64,000 bases of DNA from Phycisphaerae bacterium (GTDB lineage Bacteria; Planctomycetota; Phycisphaerae; Sedimentisphaerales; Anaerobacaceae): assembly GCA_030601845.1 (NCBI GenBank), contig JAUWAY010000010.1, positions 1-64,000 of the forward strand. The letters run 5' to 3'. The notes beneath the pieces are model-generated. The model saw only the letters and a list, made by a program, of their open reading frames with translations. It made no database searches and was not told where the DNA came from. A program made the position numbers and the translations under genes. Of this stretch, positions 7,737-16,158 are shown one piece after another (the first letter of the stretch is position 1; the number at the start of each line of letters is the position of its first letter).

Positions 7737-10700
7737 CCTTCTCTCTTTCGTTCCTTTGCGCCTTTGTTCCTCTGTCCCTTTGCCCCTATTTCTTCAAGAA
7801 CCTGAAGTTTGCCAAGCGAAACCAGAGGATTGTAGTCATTTATCTGCCAGTCAAATCGGCACACAGATTTATACTTGCAATAACTGCACGGTGACTGCCT
7901 GCTCAACCGATATGGCGTGACATCGATTCTGCCTGACAGAATCTGCTTGGCCAACTGGATTATTTTTTTCTCGGTAAATTTAAGAACCTTTTCAAAATCA
8001 ATCGGTTTTAATGCCGCACTTTTGCCATAATCTCCATATTGTTGGTCCCCGGCGGTAATGCGGAAACTGTAGAACTTGCACCAACCCGAGCTTGCTGTCG
8101 TGTCTAATTGTTGGAAAAATTCACCGTTGAATAAACCCTTTGCTTTATGACCAAATTTTTCCACTTTCCTGGGCAATTCATCAGGAGTAGCTCCTCCGAT
8201 TTTCGCCTCAACCGGCATATAAAATGCGCCAATAACATTTTTCGTCTCTGTTCCGGCTGCATTACGAACGGCCAGAAGATAAATAGGCAATTGCATATCA
8301 AGGCCATAGTAAAGTTTCGCCCAGCTAAACGATTTCGCTTTGCGCTTATAATCGAAAACAACGGCAGCTTTTTCATTGTTGACGTTTGCAATATCAAGCC
8401 GGTCAATCTTGCCGCTCAAAGAGAGCAGCCGACCGTCTGAAAGTGAAATTTTGTATTCGCCGAGTGTCTCAACTGTACCCTCAACTTTACCGAACGAAAT
8501 TTCCGAGAGTGTCGGCCTAAAGCTTCCCGCACGCACCATCTCAGCAATCGCCGGAACACAATCTTCGAGAACTTCGGCAGCAGAACGAATAATAAATGTA
8601 TTGTGGGCAGAACGACGAGCAAAGTTTGAGATAAAAGGGTCTTCACTGACAAGCTCAGCTATTTGTTCGCTTAAAAGGTTTATCAGCTCATCGGTGCGGG
8701 TTTCTGCAAAATCTTTTTTCTCTTTGTTAAGTTTCTTTAACAGTCCATCCAGAACACGATGATAAAAATTGCCAAGGTCTAACGGTTCAAACTTAAATTC
8801 CTTTCGTTCTTGCAGCTCCAGGATATATCTGGCGAAATACTGATACGGACACGCTGCAAAGGTCCCGAGCTTTGTCGCCGAACAATCTACCTGCCGGCCG
8901 AAAAATTCTTCGATTGTCTTTTTATCGAGCTGCGCACGATTATCGTAATTCACGGCGGAAAGAACAGTTTGGCCTAATTCGGCAAATTGCTCATCCAAAC
9001 AAATATCACTTAGCAACTCACCAAGCTGCTGGCGCGAAGCTTGGAGCGGGTCACAAGATGCATCTTTACCAAGCCGGCTGCAGAGCAGTTCGGACAATTC
9101 ACTGTCGGTATGGACTTTATCGATATCGATTTGCTCGCCTGCAATTGATTCTTCATTTAGATTTTCGAACAGAGATTGGAGATTGTCTATAAACTGTGAG
9201 CGGGGTACGGCGCTGCCCTTATCATCGGTCAAAGGATACGTGACATACAAAAACTGCGAGGGTCTCGTAAATGCGATATAGGCCAGATACTGGCGCTCGA
9301 TAAGTTTTTGGCCGGCCGTCACTGCCAGCGCAAAATCCGCCGACTCGCAAGCGTGCCGGTCGTCATCGGTTAGTATGCCGCCGGCGCTGACAGGGACGGG
9401 AAACTGCCTCTGCGCAGCACCTATCAGGAAAACCGCTTTCAAATCGGGATGTCTGCTGCGCTCGATAGAGCCGACAAGAACCTGGTCTAAACTCGGCGGA
9501 ATAAAAGCCAGCGTCAACTGCGAAAAGGCCGAATTGAGAATCGCAAGATAATCCTCACAGCTCATCTGTTGCCCGGCAAAGACCTCAACAAGTTCGTCAA
9601 ATATATTTAAGAGCTTGTCGTAAAACTGCCGATGTTCATCGGCAGTCGCGTAATCACCGGCCCGAATAGCTTCTTCAATCCATTTAGTGATTTTTTGACG
9701 AACCCCTAAATTGTCAAGAAAATCAAAAATCACCTGCGTGAATTTCCCGGCGCTAATCGTTTTTTCCGGATCGCCGGCGGGACAAAGCTTGTCTCGAAGT
9801 TTAAGCAGAGGCCCGCTGACTTTCAGCCGGATTTGGCTTATGCGCTGCTCATCAAAACCGTGGCCCGTCGCTCGTGGCCCGTCGCTCGGGTCGGGTGCAA
9901 AATGCCAGTCGTTGTCGCCTGTCCAGTCGCCGCTGCTGATGCCAAACCCAAGACAGTAATTTTCCAGCAAGTCAACGTCGCAACGCTCTATTGGTACAAG
10001 GTCGGTTTTAAGATAGGTAAAAATATCGCTGCCGGAAAAGCCGCCGGTAATCACCTGCAAGGCCGAACAAATAAACTGCACTACGGGATGCTGATTCAAG
10101 GGTTTTCGCTTATCGATAAAAAACGGCAAAGACAAGTCGTTGAAAGAGGCCCTTATATAATGTTGATAGTGGTCGATATCCGATGCGATAACCGCAATGT
10201 CACGGTATCGCAAGTTTCCTTCTTTGACCAGTTGAAGTATCTGCCTTGCGACGAACTGCACCTCAGCCCTGGCGTTGGGCGCTGCTATAATGCGAATATT
10301 ATCCGCCGCCGATATTCTCGACGTTTCTGATTCGAATATATTTCGCTCGACATGAGCAAGCCCCGTTAGAAATCGTCCCTTTTCCTGCCGTATCCTTACC
10401 ATTTCTGGAATTTCTAACGGGGCAAGCTGCGGGCAATGGGAGAATCTGAGCGGCGTATCCAAGATAATTGGTTCGGCTAATTGAAGCCGGCTTTTTTTAA
10501 CTACCTCAACAAGCTCAACGTATGTTCGTTCGGTCGGATAAAACAGGCCAAGCGGGTCGAGCTTGCCAGCGTCAGGATTTGCCAGGTCGAGCTTTGCCGG
10601 CTCCAGACAAAGTGCAATTTGTGCATCTGCGACCGCTTTCAGCAACTCAGATAAGATTGCAAGCTCGGCTATCGTAAAACCCGCAAAGCCATCGACCCAT

Positions 10701-11302
10701 AGCTTTGCGCCTTTAACAAAGGCCGCTTTAGCCACCGCCCGGCAGGCAAGATTTAGTTGAACATCAGGGTCGGTCCACTTGCTCTCGATGGATTTAAAAT
10801 ATTCTTTAAAAATCAGGCCAATATCAGCAAATTTCTGCGAGGTTAAATTATTACGTTCGTCTTTCCGTAATTTCTCCAGGAGCTGGTCAATATCGTCCGG
10901 CGTTTTTGCATACTGGTGCAGTTCGGTAATGGTTTGTGCCATTTGCCGGGCCAGGCCGGGCCAGCTCGCCGACGGACCGAAGACTTTCAATTCGCCGCTG
11001 TTATCCCGCAGTATCCTGTGGATTATCATTTGTTGGCCGAGCCGTGAAAGAGCTGGCCGGGCTGTATTTTTGCCTGACAGCAAAAACTGCAGACGGTCGA
11101 ATGAAAGCACATTCAATCTATTGTAGCCGGCTATCCTTTTATCGGAGAGAATCGCACGCTCCGCCTGATAGGTTGCCTGTTCCGGAACCAGCAGAATCAA
11201 CCGCTGTTCGTCGCCCGGGGCCAGCAGAGCATTAACTATCGCTTTTACGCAATAGCTGGTCTTGCCCGTGCCGCTTCTGCCGAGAATAAATTGAACCGCC
11301 AT
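7733..11302 (-). CDS. addB: ATP-dependent nuclease subunit B (AddB)
   Basis: AddB is the partner of AddA: an inactivated helicase fold with Chi recognition and an iron-sulfur-stabilised nuclease domain. The 1189-aa protein has an N-terminal Walker A GRSGTGKT (residues 8-15), a nuclease motif FDYKRK near residue 985, and the split 4Fe-4S cysteines: one in FAACPYQYFARY (about 817) and three in PCSYCKYKSVCRFD (about 1137-1150). It heads the three-gene operon and overlaps the ankyrin gene by four bases. Two repeats lie inside the reading frame without breaking it: the GTTAGAAAT inverted-repeat element (10360-10423) and a 14-bp direct repeat (9859-9886). The C-terminal KGQRNKGAKERKREG tail is low-complexity and basic. 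Confidence 0.95.
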   Translation of the reverse strand: MAVQFILGRSGTGKTSYCVKAIVNALLAPGDEQRLILLVPEQATYQAERAILSDKRIAGYNRLNVLSFDRLQFLLSGKNTARPALSRLGQQMIIHRILRDNSGELKVFGPSASWPGLARQMAQTITELHQYAKTPDDIDQLLEKLRKDERNNLTSQKFADIGLIFKEYFKSIESKWTDPDVQLNLACRAVAKAAFVKGAKLWVDGFAGFTIAELAILSELLKAVADAQIALCLEPAKLDLANPDAGKLDPLGLFYPTERTYVELVEVVKKSRLQLAEPIILDTPLRFSHCPQLAPLEIPEMVRIRQEKGRFLTGLAHVERNIFESETSRISAADNIRIIAAPNARAEVQFVARQILQLVKEGNLRYRDIAVIASDIDHYQHYIRASFNDLSLPFFIDKRKPLNQHPVVQFICSALQVITGGFSGSDIFTYLKTDLVPIERCDVDLLENYCLGFGISSGDWTGDNDWHFAPDPSDGPRATGHGFDEQRISQIRLKVSGPLLKLRDKLCPAGDPEKTISAGKFTQVIFDFLDNLGVRQKITKWIEEAIRAGDYATADEHRQFYDKLLNIFDELVEVFAGQQMSCEDYLAILNSAFSQLTLAFIPPSLDQVLVGSIERSRHPDLKAVFLIGAAQRQFPVPVSAGGILTDDDRHACESADFALAVTAGQKLIERQYLAYIAFTRPSQFLYVTYPLTDDKGSAVPRSQFIDNLQSLFENLNEESIAGEQIDIDKVHTDSELSELLCSRLGKDASCDPLQASRQQLGELLSDICLDEQFAELGQTVLSAVNYDNRAQLDKKTIEEFFGRQVDCSATKLGTFAACPYQYFARYILELQERKEFKFEPLDLGNFYHRVLDGLLKKLNKEKKDFAETRTDELINLLSEQIAELVSEDPFISNFARRSAHNTFIIRSAAEVLEDCVPAIAEMVRAGSFRPTLSEISFGKVEGTVETLGEYKISLSDGRLLSLSGKIDRLDIANVNNEKAAVVFDYKRKAKSFSWAKLYYGLDMQLPIYLLAVRNAAGTETKNVIGAFYMPVEAKIGGATPDELPRKVEKFGHKAKGLFNGEFFQQLDTTASSGWCKFYSFRITAGDQQYGDYGKSAALKPIDFEKVLKFTEKKIIQLAKQILSGRIDVTPYRLSRQSPCSYCKYKSVCRFDWQINDYNPLVSLGKLQVLEEIGAKGQRNKGAKERKREG
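9859..9886. repeat. In-frame 14-bp direct repeat inside addB
   Basis: Two perfect copies of CGTGGCCCGTCGCT, followed by CGGGTCGGG. They encode part of PDPSDGPRATGHGF. The unit resembles the GTGGCTCGTGACCAGTGACTCG-style word repeat before dppB. Confidence 0.65.
10360..10423. repeat. Inverted-repeat element inside addB
   Basis: Perfect 14-bp arms GCCCCGTTAGAAAT (10360-10373) and ATTTCTAACGGGGC (10410-10423) enclose 36 bases; GCAAG flanks both sides. The element is read in frame as about residues 293-315 of AddB. A second copy lies between genes at 21628-21684. Confidence 0.8.
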
Positions 11303-11588
11303 CTGGACTTATCCTGGATTTATACTTACCCTTTGTCCGTTCTGACTTCCGTCTTCTGACTTCTGTCTTCTGTCTTCTGTCTTTCTACCACAATCCGTGA
11401 TTGTTTTCAATTCTCTGTGTCTTACAACGGATCGATTTTCGATGTTGCTTCTGATGGAATTTTCGGTTTGCAATAGCAGGGAATTTGCATTATAAAAACT
11501 GCTTCTTTGGTGTGTCGGCTGTGGAAAAATAAGCGTTTGTGGGCGATTTTTAAGCGGAAAATCAGGGTTTTTTTACAAGGATTCGGTA
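11303..11588. repeat. Intergenic region with TTCTGTC word repeat
   Basis: Bases about 11338-11382 hold an imperfect 7- to 8-bp repeat, TTCTGACTTCTGTC and variants. It is the reverse complement of the AGACAGAGGAC family at 31412-31530 and in dppD. The rest is AT-rich and should carry the divergent addB and rhaB promoters, but I cannot fix them. Confidence 0.55.
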
Positions 11589-13064
11589 ATGGCAGAGGTA
11601 AAGAAATATATCGCAGTTGACCTTGGCGCCGAGAGCGGCAGAGTGATGCTCGGTTCGGTTTCGGATGAAAGAATCGTTCTTGACCAAATCCATCGTTTCA
11701 GCAATGGGCCTGCCGAAGAGGACGGCACGTTGCGCTGGGATTTTGACCGGCTGTTTTCCGAAATCAAAACCGGCATCGCCAAGGCGGTAAAATACACAGC
11801 CGGCAAGATTGCCGGTATCGGCGTCGACAGCTGGGGTGTTGATTTCGGCCTGCTGGACGCCGATGGAAAGCTAATAGAAAACCCTTTCCACTACCGTGAC
11901 AGCCGAACCATCGGGATAAGAGAAAAGGCGTTCGAGATTATGGGCAAACGCCAAATCTATGATAACACCGGCATACAGTTTATGACGCTAAACACCATTT
12001 ACCAACTGCTTGCGATGCGCTTAGGCAAGTCCGTTGCCCTGGCAAAAACCAAACAGTTGATTTTTATAGCTGATTTGTTCTCCTACTATCTCTGCGGCAA
12101 GGCCTTCGCCGAGTACACCCTTGCAAGCACCTCACAATTAATGGATATGAAGACGGGGCAATGGTCGAAGCCGATTTTCGACAAGCTTCGATTGCCGATT
12201 GAGATTATGCCGAAGGTTGTCCAGCCCGCCACCGTTGTGGGCCAGTTGATGGCCCCGATTGGAAAAGAGCTTGGCTGCGGGCCCATTCCGGTTATTGCAA
12301 CCGGCTCGCACGATACCGCCTCTGCCATCGCAGCCGTGCCGGCCGGCGACAATAAGTGGGCTTACATCTCCAGCGGGACCTGGAGTCTGATAGGCGCTGA
12401 GGTTTCTCGCGCAATTGTTAGTGATAAGACCTTCGAACACGAGTTCACAAACGAGGGCGGAGTTGAAAATACAATTCGGCTTTTAAAAAACATAATGGGA
12501 CTATGGCTCGTTCAGGAATCCAGAAGACAGTGGCAGAGAAAGGGAGCTGACCTGACTTATGTGGAAATGGCCGAGCTGGCCCAAAAAGCTGAGCCGTTTG
12601 CCGCACATTTTAACCCCGATGATATTCGATTCCTTGCGCCCGGAGATATGCCGAAGAGAATAAATAGTTTCCTTACTGAGACAGGACAGAACGCAATCAA
12701 CGATAAGGGCCAGATGTTAAGAGTGATACTGGAAAGTCTTGCCTTTAAGTATCGTTGGGCGACCGAGAGAATCGAAGATGTTACCGGCGCCGGTATTGAT
12801 TGCATGCATATTGTCGGCGGCGGCGTGCAAAATGAACTGCTCTGCCAGTTTACGGCCAACGCAATTGGCAAAAAGGTAATCGCCGGGCCGATAGAAGCGA
12901 CAGCCAGCGGCAATATCCTGACCCAGGCCAGGGCAACAGGACAGATAAAATCACTCACAGAGGCCAGGAAAATCGTCCGCAATTCATTTGACCTCAAAGT
13001 TTATCAACCGCAGGATACCTCACTTTGGGAAAAACAGTACAAAGCAATTGATAAAGTGAGCTAA
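11589..13064 (+). CDS. rhaB: Rhamnulokinase
   Basis: This 491-aa FGGY-family sugar kinase phosphorylates L-rhamnulose, or a closely related ketose, at C1 in the cytoplasm. The N-terminal ATPase motif AVDLGAESGRVML (residues 9-21), the GVDSWGVDFGLLD segment (about 76-88) and NPFHYRDSR are characteristic of RhaB rather than xylulose or glycerol kinases; the C-terminal GGGVQNELLCQ is the adenosine-binding motif. AAGGA lies eight bases before the ATG. It opens a five-gene operon. No rhamnose isomerase or class II RhaD gene is in the window, so the true substrate may differ. The last codons and TAA stop come from the CTAAAGTG repeat element at 13061-13098. Confidence 0.9.
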   Translation: MAEVKKYIAVDLGAESGRVMLGSVSDERIVLDQIHRFSNGPAEEDGTLRWDFDRLFSEIKTGIAKAVKYTAGKIAGIGVDSWGVDFGLLDADGKLIENPFHYRDSRTIGIREKAFEIMGKRQIYDNTGIQFMTLNTIYQLLAMRLGKSVALAKTKQLIFIADLFSYYLCGKAFAEYTLASTSQLMDMKTGQWSKPIFDKLRLPIEIMPKVVQPATVVGQLMAPIGKELGCGPIPVIATGSHDTASAIAAVPAGDNKWAYISSGTWSLIGAEVSRAIVSDKTFEHEFTNEGGVENTIRLLKNIMGLWLVQESRRQWQRKGADLTYVEMAELAQKAEPFAAHFNPDDIRFLAPGDMPKRINSFLTETGQNAINDKGQMLRVILESLAFKYRWATERIEDVTGAGIDCMHIVGGGVQNELLCQFTANAIGKKVIAGPIEATASGNILTQARATGQIKSLTEARKIVRNSFDLKVYQPQDTSLWEKQYKAIDKVS

Positions 13065-13098
13065 AGTGAAAAAAAATAATCCCTAACTTTAGGCACTT
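13061..13098. repeat. CTAAAGTG MITE-like element, copy 1
   Basis: Left end CTAAAGTG, right end TAACTTTAGGCACTT, forming inverted arms around an A-rich middle. It starts inside the rhaB stop codon. Related copies lie at 36415-36542 and 53981-54105. Confidence 0.6.
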
Positions 13099-13104
13099 TT
13101 TGTT

Positions 13105-14466
13105 ATGATTGAAGAGCTTGAACAAAAGCTGGATAGTTTTGATTCTGCCGAGAGAAAAGAAGCGCTAAGTGCATTATGCGAGAAGGTTGAGGCCGGCGAA
13201 ATCACTTTGCCGCAGGCCGGTACGGATGTCAACCTGCACTGTCATACCTTTTTCTCTTACAACAGTTACGGCTACTCGCCAAGCAAATTTGCCTGGCTCG
13301 CTCGCAAGGCCGGCCTGGCTGTTGCCGGCGTGGTGGATTTCGATGTGCTCGATGCCCTGGAGGAATTCCTCACCGCAGCCAGGATGCTCGGTCTAAAGGG
13401 CTGCGGCGGATTGGAGACGCGCGTTTTCGTACCGGAATTTGCCGACAGGGTGATTAACTCGCCCGGCGAGCCGGGCATCTCGTATCATATGGGTGTAGGA
13501 TTCCCAAAGGCCAAATTGCAGGGCCAGCAGCAGAAGTTCTTACTTAATCTTCGCAAAACTGCCCAGCAGAGAAACAAAGATTTGACCGAAAGGGTAAATA
13601 AGTATCTCCAGCCGGCAGAACTGGATTATGAACGGGATGTGCTTGTTCTAACGCCCTCAGGCAACCCTACCGAGCGGCACATTTGTCTTGCCTACGCTCG
13701 CAGGGCCAGGGAAGTCTTCGGCCCCCGTTCTTGTCTTCGACAAGAAGACACGGGGGGCAAAGCCCTTGCCGAGTTCTGGTCCGAGAAATTGCACGTCGAG
13801 GCCGAATCGCTTCAGCTACCGGAAGGCAGAAGTCTCTTGGATACAATTCGCGCCAAGACTATGAAACGTGGCGGCGTCGGCTATGTCCTGGGCGACAAAG
13901 GCTCATTCCCGCTTATGGCTGATACCAGCCGGTTCGTACTCGCCGCCGGCGGCATCCCAACTATGACCTGGCTCAATGGTCTAAGCGAAGCCGAAAAGGC
14001 CATCGAAGAGCTTATAGAAGTTGCTACCAGCACCGGCGCAGCGGCCATCAATATTATCCCGGACCGCAACTATACACCGGGTGTCAAAGACGAAAAATTA
14101 GCCAACCTCTATCAGATTGTGGAATTGGCCGAAAAATTGGGCCTGCCGGTTGTGGTCGGAACGGAAATGAATAGCCCGGGCCAAAAATTTGTGGACAGCT
14201 TCAATACCGAGGAGCTCTCACCGCTGGTACCGATATTCTTAAAAGGTGCCCATATTGTTTATTCCCATTCGGTTCTCCAACAAAAGAGCGGGCTGGGATA
14301 TACCAGCAATTGGGCTAAAAAGAATTTTGCGACCGTTGCCCAGAAAAATGAATTCTTCCAGGCGCTTGGCAGTTCATTGCAGCCGGAACACGAAGATAAA
14401 CTTGCCGGTTTAAGCGAGCACGTAACCACCGAGGAAATATTGAATAAAGTGACTCGTGCTCCGTGA
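13105..14466 (+). CDS. PHP-domain metal-dependent hydrolase
   Basis: The 453-aa protein has the PHP motif NLHCHTFFSYNSYG (His45 and His47), a second metal region VVDFDVLD (about 76-83), the GLETRVF glutamate (about 100-106) and a distal IVYSHSV histidine (about 385). PHP enzymes are metal-dependent phosphoesterases; here an unusually long insert of about 200 residues follows the first half. It is the second gene of the sugar operon, 40 bases after rhaB, so a phosphosugar is a reasonable but unproven substrate. A palindromic repeat (13721-13758) is read in frame as about residues 206-218. The ATG lacks a strong ribosome binding site; translation may be coupled to rhaB. Confidence 0.78.
   Translation: MIEELEQKLDSFDSAERKEALSALCEKVEAGEITLPQAGTDVNLHCHTFFSYNSYGYSPSKFAWLARKAGLAVAGVVDFDVLDALEEFLTAARMLGLKGCGGLETRVFVPEFADRVINSPGEPGISYHMGVGFPKAKLQGQQQKFLLNLRKTAQQRNKDLTERVNKYLQPAELDYERDVLVLTPSGNPTERHICLAYARRAREVFGPRSCLRQEDTGGKALAEFWSEKLHVEAESLQLPEGRSLLDTIRAKTMKRGGVGYVLGDKGSFPLMADTSRFVLAAGGIPTMTWLNGLSEAEKAIEELIEVATSTGAAAINIIPDRNYTPGVKDEKLANLYQIVELAEKLGLPVVVGTEMNSPGQKFVDSFNTEELSPLVPIFLKGAHIVYSHSVLQQKSGLGYTSNWAKKNFATVAQKNEFFQALGSSLQPEHEDKLAGLSEHVTTEEILNKVTRAP
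13721..13758. repeat. Palindromic element inside the PHP gene
   Basis: Nested arms: outer GCCCCCG/CGGGGGGC and inner TTCTTGTC/GACAAGAA with loop TTC. It is translated in frame as GPRSCLRQEDTGGK. An almost identical copy lies upstream of rtcB at 45849-45889. Confidence 0.8.
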
Positions 14467-14484
14467 CACGAGACGGGAAACCCT

Positions 14485-16095
14485 ATGGCAAATGTACCGG
14501 AAACCCAATACGCGGTTCAGTTGGTTGGGCCGGATGAGCTTATTTTGAATAAATCCAAAGAGGTTTTCAGGCCCGGTCGCCATCAGATTCTCTGCCGGGT
14601 TGAGGCGGTCGGACTTTGTTTTTCCGACCTTAAACTACTGAAGCAATTCTCGTCCCACGTGCGCAAAAGCAGCATCGTTTCCGGCATTGACCCTGAAGTA
14701 CTAAAAGAAATTCCCAGTTATGCCCCCGGTGATGCTCCGACTGTGCCCGGCCACGAGGCGGTCGTTAGAATTGAGGTGGTTGGCCCAGGCGTGGAAAACT
14801 TCAAGCCCGGCCAGAGGTATCTTGTTCAGACCGATTATCGCTGGCTGCCGACTACCGGCTCCAACTCTTCTTTCGGATACAATTTCGAAGGTGCCCTTCA
14901 ACAATACGTCCTGATGGACGAAAGGGTCATCACCTCCCCGCAGGGCGAGTCTATGCTGATACCGGTTTCGGAAGAGCTTTCCGCTTCGGCTGTAGCTCTG
15001 ATAGAGCCCTGGGCGTGCGTTGAAGACGCTTACGCATCCACCGAACGTGCCGGCATAAAAAAGGCCGGCCGGATGCTCGTTGTTGCCGATAAAGACAATC
15101 CCGCAATAAATTGCGGGGCTAAATATTTGGGGGTGGATGTAAAGGATGTTTCAAACGTATCAGAGACCGCCGATGGTGGTTATGACGATGTGATATATTT
15201 CGGCTGTGAGCCGGAAGTCGTTGAAGCATTGTTTGCAAAAGTTGCCGCTAACGGTCTTATCAATATAGTTCTATCCGGTGGAAAGTTCGCCAGAGACGTC
15301 GTTACTCCGGTAGGAAGGGTTCACTATGGCGGTATTCGAATAGTAGGTACTACCGGTTCGGACCCTGCTGAATCTATGAAAACGATACCCGGTACCGGCG
15401 AAATTCGGCCCGACGACAAAATTAATATCATCGGGGCAGGTGGGCCGATGGGTATGATGCACGTGATACGAAGCATCTGCCAGGGTGTCGAAGGCGTCAG
15501 AGTTTTCGCAGGCGACCTGGACGACAACAGATTAGCCGCCCTGACGAAAATCGCTGCACCTCTGGCTAAGAAAAATGCTGTTGACTACAGGCCGTACAAT
15601 CCCACCAAAGAGAAAATTGAGCAGGTCTTCGACTATACCGCCCTGATGGCGCCGATACCCGATTTGGTTGCTGCTTCGGTGCGCAGCGCCGCCGAACACG
15701 GCATCATAAACATCTTCGCCGGCATACCTGCTGCAGTTACCGCCAAAGTTGACCTGGATGCTTACATAGAAAAGCAGCTTTACTTTATTGGGACCAGTGG
15801 TTCCGTCCTTGAAGATATGAAGACCGTGCTGGCAAAGGTGGAATCCGGCCGACTCGATACCAATGTCTCTGTCGCGGCTGTCTGTGGGCTCGACAGCGCC
15901 GCTGAAGGGATTCGGGCGATTGAAAATCGCCTGATAGCCGGCAAAATTATCGTATATCCGGCCTGCCGCGGGTTGCAATTGATAAAGCTGGAGGAATTGG
16001 GTGAAAAGATGCCGCAAGTTGCTCAGTCGCTGAACAACGGATTGTGGACCAGAAAAGCCGAACAGAAACTTCTGGAAAGATACGAAGAAACATAA
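14485..16095 (+). CDS. Large zinc-type medium-chain dehydrogenase
   Basis: This 536-aa member of the alcohol/sorbitol dehydrogenase superfamily has the GroES-like catalytic half with GLCFSD (Cys45), VPGHE (His90, Glu91) and EPWACVEDAY (about 168-177), which supply zinc ligands. It is some 180 residues longer than usual: after a first, degenerate Rossmann-like region (about 195-300) comes a second canonical dinucleotide-binding motif, INIIGAGGPMG (about 312-322). It probably oxidises a sugar alcohol or phosphosugar with NAD. It is third in the operon, 18 bases after the PHP gene. A CCCGCAA/TTGCGGG palindrome (15100-15117) is read in frame in the first Rossmann-like region. Confidence 0.82.
   Translation: MANVPETQYAVQLVGPDELILNKSKEVFRPGRHQILCRVEAVGLCFSDLKLLKQFSSHVRKSSIVSGIDPEVLKEIPSYAPGDAPTVPGHEAVVRIEVVGPGVENFKPGQRYLVQTDYRWLPTTGSNSSFGYNFEGALQQYVLMDERVITSPQGESMLIPVSEELSASAVALIEPWACVEDAYASTERAGIKKAGRMLVVADKDNPAINCGAKYLGVDVKDVSNVSETADGGYDDVIYFGCEPEVVEALFAKVAANGLINIVLSGGKFARDVVTPVGRVHYGGIRIVGTTGSDPAESMKTIPGTGEIRPDDKINIIGAGGPMGMMHVIRSICQGVEGVRVFAGDLDDNRLAALTKIAAPLAKKNAVDYRPYNPTKEKIEQVFDYTALMAPIPDLVAASVRSAAEHGIINIFAGIPAAVTAKVDLDAYIEKQLYFIGTSGSVLEDMKTVLAKVESGRLDTNVSVAAVCGLDSAAEGIRAIENRLIAGKIIVYPACRGLQLIKLEELGEKMPQVAQSLNNGLWTRKAEQKLLERYEET
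15100..15117. repeat. CCCGCA palindrome inside the dehydrogenase gene
   Basis: Arms CCCGCAA and TTGCGGG around TAAA, followed by GGCTAAATA. The intergenic copy at 52345-52363 has arms CCCGCAGT/ACTGCGGG and is followed by GCTAAACA. Confidence 0.6.
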
Positions 16096-16158
16096 AAACT
16101 CGATACTCGATTCTCGATGCTAAGTAATTGGCACCGGGATAAAAGAAAGGAGAGAATT

